Source: Euphorbia lathyris
Taxonomy: Eukaryota; Streptophyta; Magnoliopsida; Malpighiales; Euphorbiaceae
Assembly (NCBI RefSeq): GCF_963576675.1
Contig: NC_088916.1
Span: 19,940,501 to 20,004,500 of the forward strand
DNA: 64,000 nt
Reading direction: 5' to 3'
Shown: positions 33,301 to 44,736 of the stretch, piece by piece
How positions within the stretch are numbered: position 1 is the first letter of the stretch
Layout: each line of letters begins with the position of its first letter
Notes under the pieces: model-generated
The model's database searches: none
What the model saw: only the letters and a program-made list of their open reading frames with translations
Told to the model about the DNA's origin: nothing
Translations under genes and position numbers: made by a program

Positions 33301-33737
33301 CATAAAGACGTTTGACGGAGTGGTATCAACATTGGTATGTACCCTATGTGAAGAAAAATTTGATCTAATGTAGTTTTGTTGGTTGAAGAAAGATCTAAAA
33401 GTAATGCGAGATTGTTCTTTTGTGATGATAGCTAAAAAACAAAGCACAAAAAACAAATGATGATTTGTTTAGGTCTAAAGAAAAGAAAAAGTTTCAAATT
33501 AATATATAAAAAGGAGATTGTTAAAAAAAATTAACTATTTTTACAAACAAAATAAATAAATAAATATTAATAATAATATAATAAAAGAAAAAGTCAAAAG
33601 AAAGAAAAATGACAACCTAACATGGTTTTGAATTTTTATCAAATTAAACATTAATTGAATATTCTTTTTTGGTAGCATACAATGTTTTAAAACCTCTATA
33701 AATGAATATCTTTAAAGGTAAAAAATTATTATCTTAT
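33301..33737. other. AT-rich, no recognised feature
   Basis: Nothing recognised apart from the left copy of the target duplication of the adjoining LINE at 33738-33753. Confidence 0.5.
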
Positions 33738-33913
33738 ACAAGATGATTAATTTTTTTAATTAAATATTGGTTAGCGAGGAAGGGTAAGCGACAAACATCC
33801 CAACTATGCTGGCACCCCACTACAGATCCAAAAAAGCTCCGAACCAAATTTATTAAATGAGTAAATAAATATCATAATATAAAAAGAATAAAGAATAAAA
33901 TGAAGCCAAAGAA

Positions 33914-35217
33914 TTAGGAAAAGCCATAAACGCAATTGCCTACACGATTATGAAAAAAGATCGATCCATAAAAATCCGGGACAACATCCCACCAAGTCGA
34001 TGCTGTTGCTGTCCGTCCATAATTTGCAAGCGAGTCCGCAACATGATTTCCTTCACGAAAAATATGAGACACCACAAAAGCCACATAATCGATCTGATTT
34101 AAACAATTGAACCATTTTTTGTAAGCAACCAAGGAACCGAACAAGATTTAGATTTGAACATCTGCACAACATACATTGAGTCGCTTTCAAGCCAAATTTT
34201 CCGTCAACCTTTGATGTTAGCCATGTCAATGGCGTAAATAGCAGCAGATAGTTCAGCAAGATAAGCAAAGTAACTTTCAATTGGAAAGGCAAACGCACGA
34301 AGGTACAAGCCAGTATGCGAGCGATAAATACCTCCGCAACCCGCAGGACCAGGAGCACCCGTGACAGACGCATCAGTATTGATCTTAACCCAATCCCTCG
34401 GAGGTGGTTGCCAAAAAATCGGAGTAATGTGCGGAGCCATAGCAAGACGCTTTTCAATCCCGAGCTCACCTAAGATTTGAAGTTCAACTAGCGAATTCCA
34501 AATGGAGCCCCGTCCAGGGTGAGCAGATTCACGAACAGCTTCCCAAATCCGTCTCAGCATGATGGAAGTATCAACCCTCTCATCCTAAAAAATGGACCTA
34601 TTATGAGCAAGCCATAGAGCCCAAATCGTATTAACAATTGTTGTCGCCCACAAATCAACGATTTGAGTACTGAAACGTTGAATAACAACATGATCAACCA
34701 GATTCCTAAGAGTCAAGTCCATGTTAATTCGTCTTCCAAACAATGAGCTAACACCATGCCAAATAAATTTGGAAAACCGACAAGAGACAAAAAGGTGGTC
34801 CAATATTTCAGTATCTAACGAGCACAAACCGCAACGAGAAACAACTTGACAGCCGCGCAACTGAAGCTGATCATGTGTTGGCAAATACCCAAGATAAGCC
34901 CGCCATCCAATAAACGAGTGTGCAGGAGGAACACTCTGACACCTTAAAAAATGACTCCAAGGCTGTTGAGTAGGAGGAGATCTAAGCCAAGCGCACATGA
35001 GCTTAACAGTTAGAACCCCAATCGTAGCAGGCTTCCAAACACATATATTAACATCATCCCTACCCCACCTAATATTCCGCAATCTATTCTCCACATCCGC
35101 AGGTAACACGGGCAGAATATGCCGATTATTACCATCCAAATAATCCTTCACCAAATTAAAACAACGGCGCTGTTGACTAGCAGATAGGCCAACCTGTGCA
35201 GCCAGTGAAGGACACAT
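33914..35217 (-). pseudogene. LINE zf-RVT and RNase H region, interrupted
   Basis: 34585-35217 has the zinc-binding domain (PPAHSFIGWRAYLGYLPT, CGLCSLDTEILDHLFVSC). After a stop at 34585-34587 the same frame goes on with RNase H (WVKINTDASVTGAPGPAG, GGIYRSHTGLYLRAFAFP, ELSAAIYAIDMANIKG), is interrupted again near 34204, and ends with IFREGNHVADSLANYG in another frame at 33914-34144. The RNase H catalytic Asp of NTDAS is present. Confidence 0.8.
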
Positions 35218-35337
35218 CCAAGCCCCATTCCAAAAATTAAGTTCAAAGTGTTGACCAATCCACTAAAAATAGTGATGCTCAACTTCAGAATAAATGGAAT
35301 TTACCGAGCCCCAAATAGAAGAATTCATGATATAATG

Positions 35338-36936
35338 TCATGACTGTCCCGCTTTATTGAGAAAACGAGTTCTAAGTAAGTTAAAGCAGAGAGACTTTTC
35401 CTGAAGAAGACCCCAAGCCATCTTTCCATTCAGCGTCTTGTTTAGAATAGACCGATTCTTGATTCCAAGACCTCCATCCTTGAAGTTTTGACAACAAATT
35501 TTCCAGGGGACAATGACAAGCTTCTTGCAATTAATGGACCCAGACCAAATAAAATTCCTCATATGCCTAGTCATACGTATAAGCAGCGCAGAGGGCCACT
35601 TATAAATGATAAAAGAGTGAATGGAGCTACCAGTAATTATAGAATTTACTAGAGCCACTCACCCAGCCATAGACAAACAATGCCTTTTCCATTTAGCAAA
35701 GTGAGCAAGCACCCTGTCCATCAAACTAGTCAGATGTCGTGTCTTTGGTAAACCAAAAAACAAAGGGACTCCAAGATAGCGAAGTGGAACAGACCCTTGA
35801 CGAATACGAATAATATCAGCAAGACGATTGCCACATCCAGAAGAAATAAAGAAGCCCATAAATAATTCAGATTTGTTCCAACTAACACACTGATCCGAGA
35901 TAGATCCATACAACTCAAATACACCCTTAATAACAGCTAGATTACCCGAAGAGGCCCTATAGAAGAGAAGAATGTCATCAGCATAAAATAAATGAGTCAG
36001 AAACACCTTTGCAGACGTATATTGCATTGGAGCAAGTCGCCCAGTGTCCACGAGGTGAAGCAACCAACGGCTAAGAAAGTCCTTGGCAATACCAAACAAT
36101 ATAGGAGACAGCGGATCACTTTGTCGAACCCCTCTTGAACATCTGAAATATCCACTAATGGCTCCATTGTTCAAAATTGAAATCCGAGATGCAGATAAAA
36201 CATTCAGAACCCAGTCTTTGAATTGAATAGAGAAACCAAAAGCGTCCATCACGGCAAGTAAAAAATTCCAATTTAAAGTGTCAAAAGATTTCCTGATGTC
36301 AACCTTCAAGGCTAAGTTCCCTCCAAAACACTTTTTACGAAGCATATTAGTACCTTCAGAAGCAAGCGAAATGCATTGGTAAATACTTCGTCCAGGAATA
36401 AATCCAAATTGATTCTAAGAAACAATGCGAGATGTAATAGAAGCGAGTCTATCAGCCAAATGTTTTGCAATTATTTTATAACTAAAGTTGCTTATTGCAA
36501 TAGGCCTATACTGATCAAGAGATATCACACCCTCCACCTTCGGGATAAGGACCATAATACTGGAGCACATGCCATGATGTATCATGCCACTCATAAAGAA
36601 GCTTTTGACAACAGCAAACACATCAGCACCAACAATATCCCAGAAAGACGGAAAAAAGACCCTAGAAAACCCATCAGCTCTAGGAGAACTACTGCTATCC
36701 ATTGCAAAGACTGCCATACGAACTTCATTCATATCCGGGCAACGAGTAAGCATATCATTATCCAAGTCAGAGACAAGATGTGGAACAACCTCATAAACTA
36801 GATCATAATTATGCGGGCAAAACCTTATCATTTTTAAAAAGACTTGAATAAAATTCAGCAATATATGTCCCAATTTGATTCGGATTAAAGACCAGCTCAT
36901 CCTCAATTTGAAGCACCGAAATCCCAGAGGCAGCAC
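35338..36936 (-). pseudogene. LINE ORF2 reverse transcriptase domain, interrupted
   Basis: Minus-strand segments in order: IMVLIPKVEGVISLDQYRPI (36415-36936), then VDIRKSFDTLNWNFLL, RGVRQSDPLSPILFGI and the catalytic FYADDILLFYRA (35659-36345), then the thumb/connection region VALVNSIITGSSIHSFI and FKDGGLGIKN (35338-35658). Stops separate these at about 36415 and 35659, and the link to the endonuclease needs a frame change near 36900-37030. Catalytic residues are intact. Confidence 0.85.
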
Positions 36937-37030
36937 CTCGAATAAATGTCATACAATGAAAGAAGCTGGTATTTCGATCTCCCTCCTTAAGCCATCTAAC
37001 TCTGCTCTTGTCATGCAAAAAAGCCTCATT

Positions 37031-38041
37031 TCAATGCAAAATATTATCCAAGTGTGCATGAGCATTTATCTCCTCATGATGTAGTTCAGGAGTAAACCCA
37101 TTCTCAGAGATTTCCGCCTGCACACGGGCCAGATCCATCTCAACATCAGTGAGACACATATCAATGTTACCAAAAACCACTTTATTCCAGTGACGAAGCA
37201 CCGGGCGAAGTCGCCTGAGTTTATCGCATAAAGCTTGCATATGAGGTAAGCTAGGATGCATTCCATTCCAAAAATCAGCAATCACCTCCCTAATCCCCGG
37301 ATGTAGAATCCACATAGACTGAAATCTGAATCTAGAGATAAGGCGATTCCCCTTGGAGTAGCTAAACATCAAAGGGCAATGGTCAGAGTGATGCCGCGGC
37401 AAAGCAAAACTGCAAACTGATTCCCAGAAGTCTGAGAATAAAGCAGATAATAAAACTCTATCCAAACGATATTCAACCTGCGCAGAGCCAGACCTGCCAT
37501 TAGACCAAGTAAAGAAGGCCCCATGAGTAGGACCATCAACAAAAGAACCAGAATCAATAAAATCACGAAACTCCCTACAAGGACGCAAAGTAGGAGCCCG
37601 TCCTGATTTCTCATGAGATCCAAGGACAGAATTAAAATCTCCAAGAAGCACCCAATGCCCATTCAACCTATTTTGATGAGCCAAAATATCATCAAACATA
37701 GTGACACGTCTATTTGCCCAAACGCTTCCGTAAACAAAGCAGACAAAAGTATTTAAATTAGACAACCTCAGAATAACAAACTGTTCATGTCTAACACAAA
37801 TATTGGTAAGCATGGAAGAATTAATCTTTGAAAAAACCCATAGAGTTGGAAGCTCCTTATTGTTCATAACAATTAAAGACAAACTAAGCCTTCTCCAAAA
37901 GGCCTCATTAACAGAACTGAACTCCACCATAGGCTCAGCTAAACAAAGAAAATCTGGTTTATGAAGAGAACATAAACGATGCAAGTAACCCTGAGTATCC
38001 CTATTAAGAATACCCTTACAATACCAGTAAAGACAGATCAT
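37031..38041 (-). pseudogene. LINE ORF2 endonuclease domain
   Basis: 336 codons open on the minus strand, with the exonuclease-endonuclease-phosphatase fold motifs in order: an N-terminal WYCKGILN, LCLAEPMVE (catalytic Glu), WVLLGDFNSVLGSHEKSG, VEYRLDRVLLS and the C-terminal HHSDHCPL. This enzyme nicks target DNA to prime LINE reverse transcription. The frame ends at a stop (NILH, then TGA) where the link to the reverse transcriptase should continue, so the polyprotein is interrupted here. Confidence 0.85.
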
Positions 38042-38654
38042 TTAAAACGGACCGGAGTTTTACTGGCTCGTTTGTTTCGAGCTGGCAAATTCTCCGTTGT
38101 TGTCATAATTTTTTTCCCTCTGCCTTACTTTCTTAGTGCTAACTGTGTTCCAGCTATTGTCATCCTCCTCCGCCATATCAGTCCAGGATTTAGTACGAGA
38201 TGATGATTCAAATGTTGAATCAGCTCCTTCATACCTAGTGGGAATATTGTCCATTCTAGGTGAATTTGGCCTATCAGTTTCATCACAGCTGTATTCATCA
38301 TCCTTCCTAAGCTGCGGGCTGCCAGGTAAAACAACCTCCGCCACGCAACCAGTATCAGCAGTAGGCCTAAGCTCAGAAATAATCCTTGAAGTGTCATGCT
38401 GAACAGGCACCTCGGTCTGAATTGCATTAGGCTTTTTCACAAACTTCTTTTCCTGTGAAACCATTGTACGTTTTCTTTCAATAACTGGAGCCTCTAAAAC
38501 CTTTTCCAATGGTTTTTATTTTTTCTGCAGTCATAAGTCATGTGGCCAATGTTTGAACAAACTTTACAGAAGCTTGGTAATCTCTCATACACCACATCTA
38601 TCCAAATTTGTTTTCCTTCTCTCTCAATACCCATTTTAACAAGATGATTAATTT

Positions 38655-39312
38655 AGGGTGTTGCTATTTACCACCCCCAAATTACTTGTTACCCGCCTTC
38701 ATTTGGATAATTTTACATTTTGAAAAAAATAAAAATTAATTTTTTTTTTAAAAACGCTACTTTTGGTCTAGAAGGGTGCTGGACCCGCCTAGCCCATTAT
38801 CTGGGCGGATCCAGCACCCGCGCAGCCCATTGGCTGGGCGGATCCAGCATCCGCCCAACCAATGGCTTGGGTGGGTGGTATATCCGCCCAAGCCATTTGC
38901 TGGACAGATGCTGGATCCGCCTTCCTAGACCAAAATTGGGCCTAGGCACAATCGTAGATTTTTTAGCGACGAAAATTGTTAAATCGTTCAATTTTTTACG
39001 ACGAAAAATATAAAATTCTCCAAATTTTTGTGACAAAAAATGCAACCATCACAAAAAATATGCATTATTATGTTCATGATTTTTTTGAGAAAAAAATGTA
39101 AATTTTAATGTTTCCGACTCGTAATCATCCATTTTCGGGATTCGGGTTGTCACATATCAATTATTTTCATAATTTCAATTATTTGTTGTTCGAGTTTGTG
39201 ATTTTGGAGAATGAATTTTTAGTTTTTTTATCAAAATTATGAAAAGGGCAAAAAAGTCCAAATGGAAGTGGTAACTAGTAATTTGAGGATGGTATTTAGC
39301 AATCCACTTAAT
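38655..39312. mobile_element. small TIR element containing minisatellite array 3
   Basis: agggtgttgctatttaccac at the left pairs with the inverted right end (ggtatttagcaatccact); the arms match for about 55 bp, including caaattactngttacc. A clean target duplication is not visible because the neighbouring LINE's target site abuts the left end. The core contains a 33-bp palindromic minisatellite and an AT-rich stretch with cgacgaaaa words. No coding capacity; family unknown. Confidence 0.55.
38776..38935. repeat. 33-bp palindromic minisatellite, array 3
   Basis: About four to five copies of a 33-bp unit of the form gggcgga-tccagca-tccgccc plus a twelve-base spacer such as aaccaatggctt. The period and stem-loop-stem-spacer design match arrays 1 and 2. 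It lies within the small TIR element at 38655-39312. Confidence 0.8.
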
Positions 39313-39354
39313 TTATTAATAAATAAATATTTTATTAATTTATCAATAAATTAA

Positions 39355-39908
39355 GGCATATAGCTCATGTTAGCCTCTAAACTATACTTTCAAAATCAAT
39401 TAGCTCTCCAAACTACTAAAAATCACCAATCAAACATCTAATCTATATAAAAATTCAACAATTCTCACCCTCTTTTCTAATGGTGTTAAGAATTAATAGT
39501 AATCTAATTCTAATACAACAATTAAACAGATAATTAATATTGTATAAAGTATGAGATATATATTCATCTCAAGTTCCAAAAAGGACCTAAGATCAGAAAG
39601 AGTTTGAAAAAGGAAATAAAGTTAGAAACTTTATTAAGAATGGAGAAATCGCTGACTTTTGCTAATGGAAAATAAGAAGTAAAATCCAAGATGAAGTGAA
39701 AAGATAGAAATTATAAAAGAAATATGTTAATTATGCATTTAATTGTTGGATTAGAATTAGATTGCTACTATTTCGTAAGATCATTAGAACAGAGAGGGTG
39801 TGAATTGTTGATTTTTAAATAAGTTAAGGGCTTAATTGGTGATTTTAGTATTTTAAGGACCTAATTGATTTTTAAACAATAGTTTAAGGGCCAATATGAG
39901 CCTTATGC
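39355..39908. mobile_element. non-autonomous MULE (MITE) with 10-bp target duplication
   Basis: A 554-bp element flanked by exact copies of aataaattaa (39345-39354 and 39909-39918). Its arms are inverted repeats of about 170 bp, sharing for example tcaattaggt/tcaattagct, aaaatcaccaat and gcaatctaattctaat. The central part is AT-rich and noncoding. Confidence 0.85.
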
Positions 39909-39918
39909 AATAAATTAA

Positions 39919-40978
39919 TATTTATTAATTTAGAGAATAAATTTTATATTATACATATATTTCAAATTAAACAATTAATTTATTTCCAATAATTAAGAAA
40001 GTAAAATAACTAATTAATTAATTAGTGATGGTGCATTATATCTAAATTTATAAATCTTGTCAAAAAAAAATATTTATTAATCTTGAGTTGATGTGATTCA
40101 TAATAGAATATGAAGTGTTGGGAATTGGTTAAAGTACACAAGATAGAGTTTATAAATAGATACATATACTTTAACTTTATATACTAAAATATAAAAATTC
40201 ATATATTATATCTTCTCTTCCATCACCACTCATTTGAAATGTGTAATTGAGTTCAGTTTGCACGGAAAGAAGAAACAATTCAATATAAATGCATATTTTA
40301 AGAAAACATAAAAATTAGAATAAATTTTTTTTCGAAAGTGTTTTATTTTATGAATTATATATATAATTTTCATAGATATTTAATGAATTATTATTTTATA
40401 TTTTTAGTGGTCTTAAAGAATTTTTTTTAAATTATTATCATATAAATTTAGTGAGGTTATTATTTTTATCCAATTGGTCAATACATGTTAAAGGAAGATG
40501 ACAAAATAAAAATAATGCAAACAAATGAAAACAAAATAGATGATACAACATTTAGAGGACTTTTTGCACACACACCTATCTCTAACATTGAAAAAATAAT
40601 GCAAACTAATGAAAACTCTATTTATATAAGAATTCTATCAATATACTACATAAACAACTTATCTAATTCTCTGCCATATATTTTCTTGACAAATAAAAAC
40701 CACATAATATACATTTAATTCATCTGATAAAATTTTATGCGATTCTGTAAACAGAATAGAAATTCTCTCATTGCTAGATCGATCCATATAATTGAATGAA
40801 GAACGATCCAATAATGGTATTTAATTCATCGTTTTTTCTTATTTTTAGCTAGGGGCGGAGACAGGGAGGGTCCCGGGGCCTGGGGTCGTGCCCCTCCGGC
40901 TGCCAGAACTACCCTGATCAGGGGTGGTTCTGGCTCTGTCTCCACAAAGTTTGAGACGGTGGGGGTGCTAATTAGTAT
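39919..40978. other. AT-rich intergenic sequence
   Basis: No gene recognised. 40850-40960 contains a GC-rich self-complementary fragment (ggggcggagacaggg near the start, ctctgtctccac near the end), probably a small repeat. A poly-T run at about 40978 is the tail of the next LINE remnant. Confidence 0.5.
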
Positions 40979-41190
40979 TTTTTTTTATGAAAGAATAGAT
41001 TTTATATCAGTAAAAAAATAATCAATTGCCAAAAAGGCTTACAAAAGAGGGAGGAATAGATTCGGTGATGATCAGTCCCGATGAGTATAAGCCTAATCTA
41101 GCCGCTTCATCCGCCTCTCTATTGACAACACGAACTGATTCATTTATCACATCAAAAATAGTAACAGGTAATCCTATGGAAACTTCTAAG
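40979..41190 (-). mobile_element. 3' end of an L1-type LINE
   Basis: The minus strand reads VINESVRVVNREADEAARLG and ends IPPSFVSLFGN before a stop, the C-terminus of an L1 RNase H domain, followed by a short 3' UTR and a poly-A (poly-T on the plus strand at 40979-40987). The upstream part of the domain is absent. The first 65 bp (41126-41190) are repeated at 55961-56025 inside the gypsy element. Confidence 0.65.
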
Positions 41191-41478
41191 GCTACTATAT
41201 GCTGACACGGCTGACCGCGGGACCTCACAGGACCGCACAGATTCGCCCCTAACGAATGGATGGGGACCCTCTGGCGCCTTACTGTAAGGGGGAACTTGCG
41301 CTAGCCTCTTTCGAGCGACGAATGGACTCTCGCTAGAGGTTTCGCGGAAATTACCCAAAGGGTTTGCAATAATGCACATGAATGCATACGAAAAGAAGTA
41401 AAACGATTCATCCCCGTTAAGGGCTTAATACACGCCTTCCGGAATCAAATTTCTCACTTCCCCAGCAGAGTCGCCACT
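41191..41478 (-). mobile_element. extra copy of the gypsy leader and primer-binding site outside the LTR
   Basis: This segment matches 56026-56307, the 5' leader of the gypsy element, including the primer-binding site complement (ccccagcagagtcgcca at 41460-41476). An intact element should not have a leader beyond its 3' LTR. It indicates a partial second element in tandem, most simply left by unequal recombination. Confidence 0.8.
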
Positions 41479-43841
41479 TGTTAGACGAGGTGCCGCGGCC
41501 TAATCTCCCGGGCGGACCGGGGGGTGGACAACCTCATGGCGACGTAAGCGGTGATTGACGCCGAAAGCAACCAATCGTGGAATCAAGCTGCTCGACAGGA
41601 CCGGAGCTCGGAGATATGGAAGAGTCGCCACCCACGAATGGGAAAATGAACACCGATCCCTTGCGGGAGACCGGTGTGGGTTCGGGAAACTTAGGTACGA
41701 GACGAGAAGGCTAGCTCCTTTCCGGAGAAAGGCTACTAGGCACCCCGACATCGCCCGGTTATGAACCACCGGCCTCCTACTCAGCATGTTAGGCGATAAC
41801 GGACTAATCGTATACTTCTTTAAGTTTAAAATTCATTTGAAACCCTTTTCTTTCTCTTTTTAGAAACCGTTTTGAGCATATATTATTGAAAAGCCACATC
41901 AGTAAAGAATCACCCATTTATGTTTATACATACACAGAAAGGGGGAAGAAAGAAGTGATTTATTTACACCCGTATTAAATGTGATGTTGTGTGTTCATTC
42001 TACATTAACTTATTTCCCCCAAAACGAGTTCATTTACATGGTTCGCACCTTAATCGCCGTTGGAACGATTTAGGTGCGTTTTAAAACCCCGTTTGATGAA
42101 ATTTACCCAAATCGCCGTTGAAACGACTCGAGTATTTGAAAAACGTTTGAGATAAAAACCTTTTAATGAGAAAACATGGTTTAAACATACAAGTCAATTT
42201 TATTTTGTACAAATTCTTTGAGGAAATGATTCAAAACTCTATTATTCACAAAGAAAACGATTTTAATTACAATGATCATTTAATCCGCCTTTGGAACGGA
42301 TTAAGGTTTTAAAACGTGGTGTTTTGAGAAACGATTTGAAATATTAACAAGAATGACTCTATTTATTTACATTAGAAATCTAAAAAATCCATTAGTTTAA
42401 ACAATTCAATTGGAAACTCTCTTTTTGTGATTTATTTTTCCCACTTATTTAATGGACTCTCTAACTATTATAATTACAATAATAAACTCCTTTAAACTAA
42501 TATTTACACTCAAACAAAGCCCATTTGAAACATGGACCCATGAATGGGCTCAAAGAATAAAGAAAATAATTTATACATACATATATACATTTAAATCAAA
42601 AATAGAATATGAAAAATAAAAGTTAATACAAAAGGAACTATATGTATATAAAAATAATAGGTACAATATATCTATACTTTAAAAATGTGAAAATAGTAAG
42701 TAAATCCTATAACTAAGAAAATAATTCTTATCCAAAAATAATTTTATTCAATAATCACTAAAATAACCCAAATGTTCCAAAACTATACACATACATAACT
42801 AACATAGTTTTAAATACCAAAAATACCATATGTTAATATATATTAATTATTTCCCAAAATACCAAATAACTAACATTTAAAACATAATCCCAAATTAATA
42901 AAAAAAGAATACATATATATACTTATACTTATATTGTAAAATGGAATAAAACATAATATACAAATATTCTAAAATAATTATATATGCTAAAGTTCTAAAA
43001 TAATTTGAAAAACATATATTACATAACTATACATATATATACTAAGGATTAAAAGCTTAAAATTTGAGAAAAAGGGACTGAAATGGCATTTTTTACGTTT
43101 TGGCAGATTTACCGACGGAAAATCCGTCGGTAAACAACATTTAGTGACAGAATTGGTAAATTACAGCAGCACTCCTAAATGTTTCCAGATTTATTCAAAA
43201 GCTTTAAATTAAATCTAATTCAATCGTTTTGGATTTCCGAACTACAAAAAATGGATCATAGTCGAAAACGGAAATTCCTAAAACTATGTTTTTATTTTAA
43301 CACATTATTTGAAAATTTCTTTTAAATTAAAAACTTATAATTACAACGTTTTCGATACCCGAACTACCTTTTTATCGGATCACGGTTCGTATTAGGATAT
43401 CAAAACAAGGTTTTAGATTTTAAAACAAAACCGAATTTTATTTAACACGAAACGAAAATTAAATAAATACGCTAATTAAATAAAATGTGACAAAATAAAT
43501 AAATAACTAGATGAATAAAAAAAAACTATAGCATAAAAAAAATAAATAGAAGAGGAGAATAAATTAAATAAAATAAAGAGTCTAGTCCTCGGATAATACC
43601 TTTAAATTCGGTATCTGACAGTCGAAGCCGATTGATTCCACGAACCACGATCTTCCGTTTTTTATGAAAATTTTAGTAAAAATTGAACTTAGGAAATTTG
43701 GAGATTTTCAATTTTTAGGAAAAAAAATGTTTTCTCCTAAAAAATCAACTTTCTCTCTCTAGAAAATGTTCTAGTGTGAGAAGCTCTCCTCCTTCCTCTC
43801 CCCCCCTTTTTTTTCTTTTCCTTTTTTGCATGGGGATCCGT

Positions 43842-43854
43842 GCCTTTTATAGGC
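43842..43854 (-). promoter_or_regulatory. TATA box of the gypsy 3' LTR
   Basis: The minus strand reads CCTATAAAAGGCA. It is the only good TATA box in the LTR; transcription would start about 30 bp downstream, giving a U3 of roughly 0.65 kb and a very long R-U5. The start site itself is inferred. Confidence 0.6.
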
Positions 43855-43869
43855 AAACGGGTCCCCGGA

Positions 43870-44110
43870 CCAATGGGCGACGCCCAAAAGAAATTGGGCA
43901 TCGCCCATTGGGGTTGGGCGGCCGCCCAACCTAGTGTTGGGCTACCGCCCAACCTTGTTGGGCGGCCGCCCAACAATCGTTGGGCGATCGCCCCACGGCG
44001 TTGGGCGAGCGCCCAACGCTAGGTTGGGCGCTCGCGCCCAACCTCCGTCGGGCGTTCGCCCGACGTGGTTGGGCGCCCGCCCGACGGCCCTCGGGGCGTG
44101 CGCACCCTGC
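43870..44110. repeat. GC-rich palindrome array next to the LTR promoter
   Basis: About ten perfect or near-perfect palindromes of the type TTGGGCGGCCGCCCAA and TTGGGCGATCGCCCAA, spaced about 21-23 bp apart, lie just upstream of the TATA box. The arms match those of minisatellite arrays 2 and 3. Long ORFs in all frames here are artefacts of GC richness. Confidence 0.85.
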
Positions 44111-44480
44111 GGCCGCCGAGCGCGCGTCCCGCGCCGCCGGACGCTCACACGTCACGGCCGCCGAACGCGCGCCTCGCGCTACCGGGCACGTGCGCTCAGC
44201 GGCCCACGAGAGCGCGCCCCGTGCCACCGGACCCGGGCATTGCTCGGACGTCGAGAGCGTGCCACTTGCGGTGCGTCCGACGGACGCCGAGCGCACGTCC
44301 CGCGCCGCCGAGCGGGCATTCGACCATTGTCGTCCGCGTGCCGGATGCCGCTAAGCACCCGCGCCGCTAATTTTTCTTCGCTTATTATTCTTTATATATT
44401 TTTCAAAACTTCCGGAATCAATCGCTTCAACCGTCTTGTTTTCAGGTTTTCGTCACAGGTCCTCCGACTCGGTGTCTACA

Positions 44481-44500
44481 GTTGCCCCTACTTTTCTATT
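44481..44500 (-). other. polypurine tract of the gypsy element
   Basis: Immediately before the 3' LTR the minus strand reads aaaagtaggggcaac, a purine-rich run suited to priming plus-strand DNA synthesis. Confidence 0.55.
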
Positions 44501-44736
44501 TTGACAGTGATGTGTGTGTTTCGAAAACATTTTTTTACTAACGCAACACATGCAATGTAAAACATATAAAAGTAAAAGACACGTAAAGAGTAGGAGGGAG
44601 CATACCTGACCTTTGCGCTGCGCGCTCCGGCGTTGTTCTCTGATTTCTTCAGACTCTGCTTTGGGTTGCACCGTGCTGCCTCTGAATCGGCTGCTGGCGA
44701 ATGTTTTTCTCTCGGAATCTAGCGTACGTTGACTAT

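Larger units (their letters stand above)
33754..38638 (-). mobile_element. nearly full L1 LINE with 16-bp target duplication
   Basis: A 4.9-kb insertion flanked by exact copies of acaagatgattaattt (33738-33753 and 38639-38654). On the minus strand it holds the end of ORF1 with a zinc knuckle (CKVCSNIGHMTYDC) at 38510-38640, an acidic ORF1 tail (38060-38509), an AP endonuclease (37031-38041), reverse transcriptase (about 35340-36940), a zf-RVT domain (34585-35217) and RNase H (33914-34560), then a ~150-bp 3' UTR. The 5' end is truncated within ORF1. Several stops and frame slips break ORF2. Confidence 0.9.
41479..44480 (-). repeat. gypsy 3' LTR (3,002 bp)
   Basis: On the minus strand it starts TGTAGACACCGAGTC and ends CTCGTCTAACA. 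A TATA box is at 43842-43854. Upstream of it, in the U3 part, lie a very GC-rich block (44090-44360) and an array of GGGCG/CGCCC palindromes (43870-44110). Downstream is a long AT-rich R-U5 of over 2 kb. Near 42050-42310 three diverged copies of a unit containing aatccgcctttggaacg / aaatcgccgttggaacg are visible. Confidence 0.9.

Noticed and set aside
40485..40718. 77-residue ORF with repeated IMQTNEN
   Set aside because: AT-rich sequence containing a short duplicated phrase; no start context or similarity recognised.
43931..44560. Long ORFs on both strands in the GC-rich LTR block (also 58600-59439)
   Set aside because: They arise from GC-rich, palindromic sequence without stops; no codon bias, no motifs, and several frames are open at once.
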